This document shows, piece by piece, positions 58,530-64,000 of a stretch of 64,000 nt of DNA. Positions within the stretch are counted from its first letter, which is position 1. Every line of letters starts with the position of its first letter. This stretch comes from Oceanobacter antarcticus. GTDB taxonomy: Bacteria; Pseudomonadota; Gammaproteobacteria; Pseudomonadales; Oceanobacteraceae. The notes beneath the pieces were generated by a model, which did no database searches, was not told where the DNA came from, and worked only from the letters and a program-made list of their open reading frames with translations. A program made the position numbers and the translations under genes. The stretch is taken from the NCBI RefSeq assembly GCF_044962685.1, contig NZ_JBBKTX010000018.1:1-64000 (forward strand). The letters run 5' to 3'.

Positions 58530-61341
58530 AGCTCAATGCCTTTTCGTCCTTACGGTATTGGGTCGGTGCCAGGTCAGCCATGACATCGAAGCTCTTTTTA
58601 ATCCACTCATCGTAAATACCGTCGTAGGTACGATTGATGTTTTTCATCTGTACGTCCATCGCGGCCTGTTCAAACGGGTATGCCTGGTCTTCAAGCAGGA
58701 ACTGGTATTCCTCGAGTTCCAGCTCATCCAGTCCTTTGGGTCGTTCTGAGTCCAAAAGCGCCTTGCTCAGCTGGGTATAGAGTTGACCAATGCGATAGGT
58801 CGAGGAGGTGGTAAATTCGAGCACGCCCATCTCGACGGATTGGGTATACAACTCCTGAGCTTCTTGCATGGCCTTGTTCTTGATCGGAATACTCTTGTTG
58901 AGTGGCAAGGTCAGCGGCAGACTCTCGTATTTCAATCGTGAAAATTCTGCCAGTTCGTAGGATGCACCCGCAGCCAGGTATTTTGATCGTTCGGTTTGCT
59001 TGTCCCCGGCATTGGCATTCAGGGTAATAACCTTGTCGAGCCAGTAGCGGCGCTTGTCTTCGTCCTTTTCACTTCCTTCCATGCCATACAGTTGCTCCAG
59101 CTTGTAGTGGGCTTCGATGGCGGGGTCGAAAGGTTCAGAGTAGTTGTTGGCATAGCGCTTGAACATGACGATGGCACTGCCAATGTCACCGGCTTTTTCA
59201 TAATATTCACCGGATTGGAAGCAGGCGATGCGTTGTTCTTTCTTGTCTTTGGAGGTGCGCCATACATCTGCCAGAGCATTGGCTGCCGTCGCCCATTTTT
59301 CCTGCTTTTCATAGGTGAAAATCAGCTTGGTGGGAATATCTTGGCTGAGCTTGTGTTTGGGATATTTACGCTGGAATGCTTTCAGCGCTTTTTCTGCCCC
59401 GGCATAGTCCTCTACTTCAAACAGCATGGTGGCGGCATCGTATTCGGCAATGATGGAGTTTTCGCTGCCAGGAGTGACGTCGCCAATACGATTCCAGCTG
59501 GCGGCGGCCAACTCGTAGTCACCGGCTTCGCGGGCCTGCTCACCTTGTTTGTAGATAGATGCCGCCAGTTTTTCGCGAATATCCTTACGGGTCTTGCCAT
59601 CAATCTTGTTGTATTTCAGTGCTTGCTGAAACGCTTCTTCTGCTTCGGTGTAATATCCCAGTTCAAATGCGGAGTGTCCTCGAACCAGTGCAGCACCATA
59701 GCGATGTTTGTCTGACAGATTATCCTGAATACCCCAGGCCATGCGGGAAACGGACAGCGCTTCTTCATGGTTTTTGTCCGCCAGGAACAGCTCGGAAGTA
59801 CTTACCAGAACCTTGCCACGCTCTTCATGCTCGGGGAAGGTATTGATAAAGCGCATGGAGTTTTCAGCACTTTGCTGACGCCATTCTGCGGCTTCATCTT
59901 CGTTGGTTGGTTTGTATTTGCTATAAGCCAATACCGTTGCATAGGCAGCCTCCGAGGCTCGCGGATGATCGGGGTATTGATAAGCTACGATTTCGTAATG
60001 ATCACGGGCTTGCTTGTAGTTGCCGAGTTCGTAGGCGATCTCTGCCAGCAAGAAATGCGCTTCAGCGGCATCGGCGGCATCCGGGACACTGCGTAAATAA
60101 ATGTCGTACCACTTCGCCGCTTCGGCATAACGCGCTGCTTTTTCTGCACTGTCTTTGGTCTGTTGTGCCCAGCCATGATTAAACTTGGCTAAATCCATAA
60201 TATAGCCAGCGAGGGGTTCGCGAATGGTGGCGTGTACTTCTTCACCATGGTTGGCCCAGTACTCACTGTCGATACCGAAACGGTCTATATAGTCTGCTTC
60301 GCTTTGACGTTGCAGTACGGGGTAGCCTGCGGCAGCGTATTGATCAACCATACGCTGGTAATAAACCGGTGCCCGGTCGCTGTCAGGATAACGCTCGACA
60401 TAGGCAGCCAGCGTCGATGCGCCACTCTGATAGTATTTTTGCTCGTAGTAGAAGTCAGCCAGGCGGTCGTAAATCAGGTATTCGTAGTGGCGACGACCAT
60501 AGAGATCAAAGAATTCGCCGATCTCTTCCCATTCACCACGGTAACTGAAAGCGACCGCCATGGTGTAAACGCTGTCCTTGAGGATTTCAAGGTTGGCACC
60601 ACTGGCGTTATCAATCGCACTCTGGGTTGGATAGTCTTCGTCGATCAGCCGAGCAAACGCCAGCAGGCTGTCATCGTAACGGCTTTGTTTAAACAGCGAC
60701 CAACCCAGCATGTAGCCAGCATTGCTATAGTATTTATTGCCAATACGACCATGTTTTACCAGGCGCTGGAACGATTGTTCTGCCGCAACATAGTCGCTCA
60801 TGGCATAACGCAGTTCACCAAGGCGGAATTCGGCATCGAGATAATAGAGGGAGTCCGGGTGGCGTTCGACCAGCTGTTCAAGAACCCTGGCGGTTTCTTC
60901 CGGCTCTGCTGCGATGTTGTAAGCCTTGGCCAGCTGATAGAGGATTTCATCATTGCTGGCGTTGTCTGGATGATCGGCCAGTAATGCTTCGAAATCACGA
61001 ATGGAGGCGGCAAGCACCTCTGGATCAACGGCTTCTTCTTCATCGGAAGTAAAGCTGTCGCCGGTCCAGGCTGCTTCTTGCTCGTTCAGGCGCAGCGCAG
61101 CAATACGGCGGGAAGCCAGCATTGCGTATTGGTGGTGATCTGCGACTTCAATGTAAGCCCGATAACGTGCCACGACGTCTTCATTGGTGACAATCAGTGG
61201 CTCATTGGAAGGCGCTTTCAGTCCGTAGTATGTGAGATCCGATATGGTGCCAGCCTGGTGTGGTTGTACCTGGGCGCAGCCAGCAGTTACAAGCAGACAG
61301 GACACGACAGAGGACCATATCAGTGAGCGCCGGTCATTCAT
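58510..61341 (-). CDS. Large TPR lipoprotein of the motor operon
   Basis: The 943-residue protein begins at ATG 61341 with a lipobox TAGC (MNDRRSLIWSSVVSCLLVTA then GC). It consists almost wholly of TPR-like helical pairs (YQLAKAYNIAAEPEETARVL; AEQSFQRLVKHG; AHFLLAEIAYELGNYKQARD). Similar long TPR lipoproteins occur in gliding-type clusters (GltD-like by position). Its start overlaps the preceding stop by eight bases (ATGAATGA), so translation is coupled. The upstream 20 codons of open frame lie inside the preceding gene and were rejected. Confidence 0.82.
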   Translation of the reverse strand: MNDRRSLIWSSVVSCLLVTAGCAQVQPHQAGTISDLTYYGLKAPSNEPLIVTNEDVVARYRAYIEVADHHQYAMLASRRIAALRLNEQEAAWTGDSFTSDEEEAVDPEVLAASIRDFEALLADHPDNASNDEILYQLAKAYNIAAEPEETARVLEQLVERHPDSLYYLDAEFRLGELRYAMSDYVAAEQSFQRLVKHGRIGNKYYSNAGYMLGWSLFKQSRYDDSLLAFARLIDEDYPTQSAIDNASGANLEILKDSVYTMAVAFSYRGEWEEIGEFFDLYGRRHYEYLIYDRLADFYYEQKYYQSGASTLAAYVERYPDSDRAPVYYQRMVDQYAAAGYPVLQRQSEADYIDRFGIDSEYWANHGEEVHATIREPLAGYIMDLAKFNHGWAQQTKDSAEKAARYAEAAKWYDIYLRSVPDAADAAEAHFLLAEIAYELGNYKQARDHYEIVAYQYPDHPRASEAAYATVLAYSKYKPTNEDEAAEWRQQSAENSMRFINTFPEHEERGKVLVSTSELFLADKNHEEALSVSRMAWGIQDNLSDKHRYGAALVRGHSAFELGYYTEAEEAFQQALKYNKIDGKTRKDIREKLAASIYKQGEQAREAGDYELAAASWNRIGDVTPGSENSIIAEYDAATMLFEVEDYAGAEKALKAFQRKYPKHKLSQDIPTKLIFTYEKQEKWATAANALADVWRTSKDKKEQRIACFQSGEYYEKAGDIGSAIVMFKRYANNYSEPFDPAIEAHYKLEQLYGMEGSEKDEDKRRYWLDKVITLNANAGDKQTERSKYLAAGASYELAEFSRLKYESLPLTLPLNKSIPIKNKAMQEAQELYTQSVEMGVLEFTTSSTYRIGQLYTQLSKALLDSERPKGLDELELEEYQFLLEDQAYPFEQAAMDVQMKNINRTYDGIYDEWIKKSFDVMADLAPTQYRKDEKALSYVSEIR

Positions 61342-63268
61342 ATTCACCCAGGCCTCCGCTGTTGGTGTTGCGACGCAGCTCGTTGTCGTAAAGTCGGGCA
61401 ATAGACAGGCGAGTGGTCGCGAGGTAATCCTTGAGTCGGTCTTTCAACATGCCGATATGGCTCTGAGCAACGGTGACAATTTGCTGCTGCTGTTTGGTGT
61501 GAAGTGCTGTCAGTGTTTGTTCCAGCTGGCTGAGTTTGCTGGCGGCGGCTTCGATGGTTGCCAGGTGCGCTTCCGAGCGGGCGTAAAAGGTGCCCACCTG
61601 TTCCAGTAATCCACTGACATTGGTCAGCTGAGTGTTTACGTCCTGATATTGCTGCTGCAAGAGAAGCTGCTGTTTTTTGAGTGTCCATGCCCTTTGCGGT
61701 AAAGACTTGCTCAGTTGCCACTGGGAGATGCCTTGCAGGAGCGCGGCCTGCTCACGGGTATCTTGTTCCATGGGCGTTTCACCACTGGACTCATTGGCAA
61801 TAGCGACCAGTTTATTCAGCTGCAGTAACTCTGATTCATTGGCAAAACCAAACGCCTGGCGCCGCTGTTCCTGAATGCGCTGGTCGATCAGTGTGATCTG
61901 TTGTTGCAGCTGCCTGCTGCTGCTTTCTACTTGCTCCAGTCTGCCGGACTGTACGACCTGCACATAAGCCGCCAGATTGGCGAGCTTTTCAGCCTGTGCG
62001 AGAGACAGCTGTTGTTGTTGCCGTTGAACCCAGTCCAGCATGCTGCGAATGTCCAGCAGGCGCTGCTGCTCCTGGATGAAGGCGCTGGTACTGAGCAGTC
62101 CTTCAAGGTTACGGCTGGTGGGCGATTCGGTGACGCCCTGAGGGTCAGCACTGAGTATATTGTCAGAGGTTGCCGACTGACGAGTTTCCCAACGCGTTAC
62201 CCACTGAAGTAAGGTTACCGGATTGTCGAGATTATTGAGTTGCTCAAGTGCCAACGTCATACGGTTTTCTGTGTATTCGTAGACGGGCAGGGAGGGCACC
62301 CCACCATTCATTAGTTCGGCAAGGTAGGATGTTGCCATCAATGATTCGAGTGCATGAATGTCCAGCAGGGGGAAGTGCTCCTGCAATACCCGCCAAGGCT
62401 GTAAGGCCTGGTCGTATTGCCAGCGCTTTGACAATGCCCAGCCATATTGCAGCAATGCATCGGAGGTGTAGGGACCATCCTTGGATACCAGCCGCAAATA
62501 ACCAATGGCTTCGTCATAATGCTTGTTGCGTAACTCGTATTTTCCCGCCGTTAAGCGGAAGCGATCATTCAGCGCAGTTTGCTGTTCATTTTCCGGATCA
62601 TCGACCAGAAAATCGGACACCCACTGCCGCAAGTCGTCAGCAGATATTCCCTGACGCATTTTTGTCAGCATCAGGTTATAACCGGCAAACCGGTACCAGT
62701 TGCTATCCTCATCAATCTGACTAAAAGCCTCTTCAGCTTGCTGGGTCTGATCTCGATTAGCGTATGAGGTGGTGGCTATAAAGGCTGCTTCGGCTTCATC
62801 TGCCGGGTTCAGCAAAGCGTCGCTGGCCATCGCCTTGCTGACCAGTTGGCCCGCTTGCAACCAGTTACTCCGGTCGGAGGCGTTACGGGCCAGCATGAAC
62901 CAGGTATTTCCCATTCCTGGTGAATGACTGAGTGACGGATCACGGAGCAATGCACTGGCGTAAGAATCCATGCCCAGGTCTGACAACCCAGCGGGTAATG
63001 TATACATGATGTCCATATCGGCGAGCGTTGGTTCTGCGTCACTGTCTGACATGGCAACCAGAGGGTTGCTGGTCAGATAGTGGAAAAAATACACACGCTT
63101 GCCCAGCTCGTGATTCAGCACATCGATCGGGGTTTTCAGTACCGGAGCTGTGGCACTTAGCGCAGAAACAAGGCTGTTATCTGACGCCGTAGGCTGCGCT
63201 GCACAGGTAGTACTGCTTACCCAAGCGGTAGCCGCTACGGCCAGAGCGAGTAATCCTGACTTTTGCAT
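61334..63268 (-). CDS. Exported helical repeat protein of the motor operon
   Basis: The 644-residue protein has a signal peptide (to about A23, TTCAA). The first half has TPR-like helical repeats (AGKYELRNKHYDEAIGYLRL; LQYGWALSKRWQYDQALQPW). The second half is a long coiled coil rich in Q, L and E (about 390-600: RQLQQQITLIDQRIQEQRR and following). A periplasmic or outer-membrane scaffold role is likely, given the neighbours. Three bases separate it from the gene at 63272. Confidence 0.75.
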   Translation of the reverse strand: MQKSGLLALAVAATAWVSSTTCAAQPTASDNSLVSALSATAPVLKTPIDVLNHELGKRVYFFHYLTSNPLVAMSDSDAEPTLADMDIMYTLPAGLSDLGMDSYASALLRDPSLSHSPGMGNTWFMLARNASDRSNWLQAGQLVSKAMASDALLNPADEAEAAFIATTSYANRDQTQQAEEAFSQIDEDSNWYRFAGYNLMLTKMRQGISADDLRQWVSDFLVDDPENEQQTALNDRFRLTAGKYELRNKHYDEAIGYLRLVSKDGPYTSDALLQYGWALSKRWQYDQALQPWRVLQEHFPLLDIHALESLMATSYLAELMNGGVPSLPVYEYTENRMTLALEQLNNLDNPVTLLQWVTRWETRQSATSDNILSADPQGVTESPTSRNLEGLLSTSAFIQEQQRLLDIRSMLDWVQRQQQQLSLAQAEKLANLAAYVQVVQSGRLEQVESSSRQLQQQITLIDQRIQEQRRQAFGFANESELLQLNKLVAIANESSGETPMEQDTREQAALLQGISQWQLSKSLPQRAWTLKKQQLLLQQQYQDVNTQLTNVSGLLEQVGTFYARSEAHLATIEAAASKLSQLEQTLTALHTKQQQQIVTVAQSHIGMLKDRLKDYLATTRLSIARLYDNELRRNTNSGGLGEYE

Positions 63269-63271
63269 GAC

Positions 63272-63778
63272 TTACCAAGCCTTCAGAGTAGCAACTGCGC
63301 TGCGTTGGGCTGTGTTGTCCGTAATAGAAAGCAAGAGTTTGAGATGATTGCCGTTTTTACGGAAAACCCCCTCATAGACCAGATCACGAACACGCTTGTT
63401 TTCGTCACGTCCACGCACGACAACTTTCAACAGGTGATTACCGGGCGCCACTTCAAGGTCGGCCAGCGGTTGGACAGCACCAAACTGAAGGGCCTGGATT
63501 TCTTTTTCGGTATAAAGATAGTTAATGGGAGTAATACCATTGCCAGACACTGTGATTGACATGGGGGTAAAGAATTTACCGTTACTGAGTGCCAAATACA
63601 GTGACGCCTTGGTACTAATCGGGCTGATCAGTTGCTTTTCGATGGCGGAGAGCTCGCTGCTCAACTCAATCACCGAGCGTTTGGCTGAATCGATTTCAAG
63701 CTGAATGTCTTCTGGGGTCGCTGCCACGGCTTGGAAAATACCGAAGAACCATAGCATCCCTGCAACTAAAAACTTCAT
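63272..63778 (-). CDS. Small exported protein of the motor operon
   Basis: The 168-residue protein has a signal peptide (ending AVAATPED), a short coiled coil (residues ~25-50, SAKRSVIELSSELSAIEKQL) and a beta-rich C-terminal domain with PGNHLLKVVVRGRDENKRVR. I chose ATG 63778, with GAGGTGG directly upstream; a GTG two codons earlier is also possible. Family not recognised; context puts it in the same envelope complex. Confidence 0.72.
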   Translation of the reverse strand: MKFLVAGMLWFFGIFQAVAATPEDIQLEIDSAKRSVIELSSELSAIEKQLISPISTKASLYLALSNGKFFTPMSITVSGNGITPINYLYTEKEIQALQFGAVQPLADLEVAPGNHLLKVVVRGRDENKRVRDLVYEGVFRKNGNHLKLLLSITDNTAQRSAVATLKAW

Positions 63779-63788
63779 AACCACCTCA

Positions 63789-64000
63789 TCAACGTTGATG
63801 TACTACGCCGTCCCCGGATAACCAGTGACTCAGGGCACGGCGAGTGAATTCCATATTTCTGAAAAGGCTACCTGCGTACAGGTAATCCAGTGTTCCGTCA
63901 GGGCTAACCAGCATTACGGCGGGCAATGGGTTGATTTGCCATGCCCTGGTCAGTTTCTGGTTGTATGCCAGTAAAGGCAGACTTGTATGGGGGGCATCCT
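63789..64000 (-). CDS. Thioredoxin-fold-like protein, C-terminal part only
   Basis: The frame enters from the right edge and ends at TGA (63791-63789). The 69 visible residues include LTRAWQINPLPAVMLVSPDG, TLDYLYAGS and a basic tail. AWQINPLPAVMLVSPDG has the cis-proline and following strand of TlpA/thioredoxin-like proteins. The catalytic part is outside the window. It ends ten bases before the next gene's start, so it is upstream in the same operon. Confidence 0.6.
   Translation of the reverse strand, partial: DAPHTSLPLLAYNQKLTRAWQINPLPAVMLVSPDGTLDYLYAGSLFRNMEFTRRALSHWLSGDGVVHQR

Noticed and set aside
1..64000. CRISPR arrays, tRNA and rRNA genes
   Set aside because: No array of regularly spaced identical repeats, tRNA cloverleaf or rRNA segment was recognised; the only regular repeats are protein modules, the 8-base array and the PHO boxes.

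Overview
The window looks like chromosomal DNA of a marine-type gammaproteobacterium in the broad Oceanospirillales/Alteromonadales neighbourhood. The evidence is gammaproteobacterial gene orders (tsaC-hemF-aroE, zur-znuCB next to znuA, tolC / nudF-yqiB-cpdA-yqiA-parE, prlC-yheV, a three-gene lipoprotein cluster with an LpoB-like member), many lipoproteins and secreted Ca-binding-type repeat proteins, and moderately GC-rich coding sequence with frequent 1-8 bp gene overlaps. Species cannot be named from the sequence alone.

Layout. 1-5.2 kb: housekeeping genes tsaC, hemF and aroE are flanked by accessory DNA. On the left are a transposase tail and a toxin-antitoxin pair. On the right is a decayed chromosomal integron: an integrase pseudogene still carrying a perfect LexA box, one complete cassette (a SieB-like superinfection-exclusion gene with readable cassette borders and attC), a truncated HigB toxin, and a small fossil of the neighbouring secreted-protein gene. 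5.3-9.6 kb: a secreted lipoprotein (two lamin-tail domains plus a choice-of-anchor I domain) behind a five-unit PHO-box array, then a YebC-family regulator and tapA. 9.9-22.5 kb: a three-gene overlapping operon of a subtilisin-like protease, a TIGR03032 protein and a giant 3,338-residue surface protein. 22.5-27.7 kb: accessory genes (WYL regulator, a deleted DUF3224 gene, HNH nuclease, Fic protein, LON-domain protein) with REP-like elements. 27.7-43 kb: metabolic and envelope genes, including nemA, prlC, the lipoprotein trio, yceI/cytochrome b with a LysR regulator, a MATE pump, an SCO protein and two LVIVD-type proteins. 43-47.7 kb: zinc uptake and glmU. 47.8-54.4 kb: tolC to parE and nsrR. 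54.7-64 kb: a long minus-strand operon encoding an ExbB/ExbD/ExbD/AgmX-type proton motor with TPR lipoproteins, resembling the core of the Myxococcus Agl-Glt machinery; it runs off the right end.

How genes work together. Zur represses a divergent zinc importer. NsrR lies convergent to parE. The integron remnant combines a phage-exclusion cassette with an SOS-controlled but dead integrase. The PHO array predicts phosphate-starvation control of the choice-of-anchor I lipoprotein. The protease/TIGR03032/giant-protein operon and the Agl-like operon are the two best candidates for under-described systems. Two genes carry apparent frameshifts or deletions (nudF, DUF3224) that should be verified against reads. 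No CRISPR array, rRNA or tRNA was recognised.
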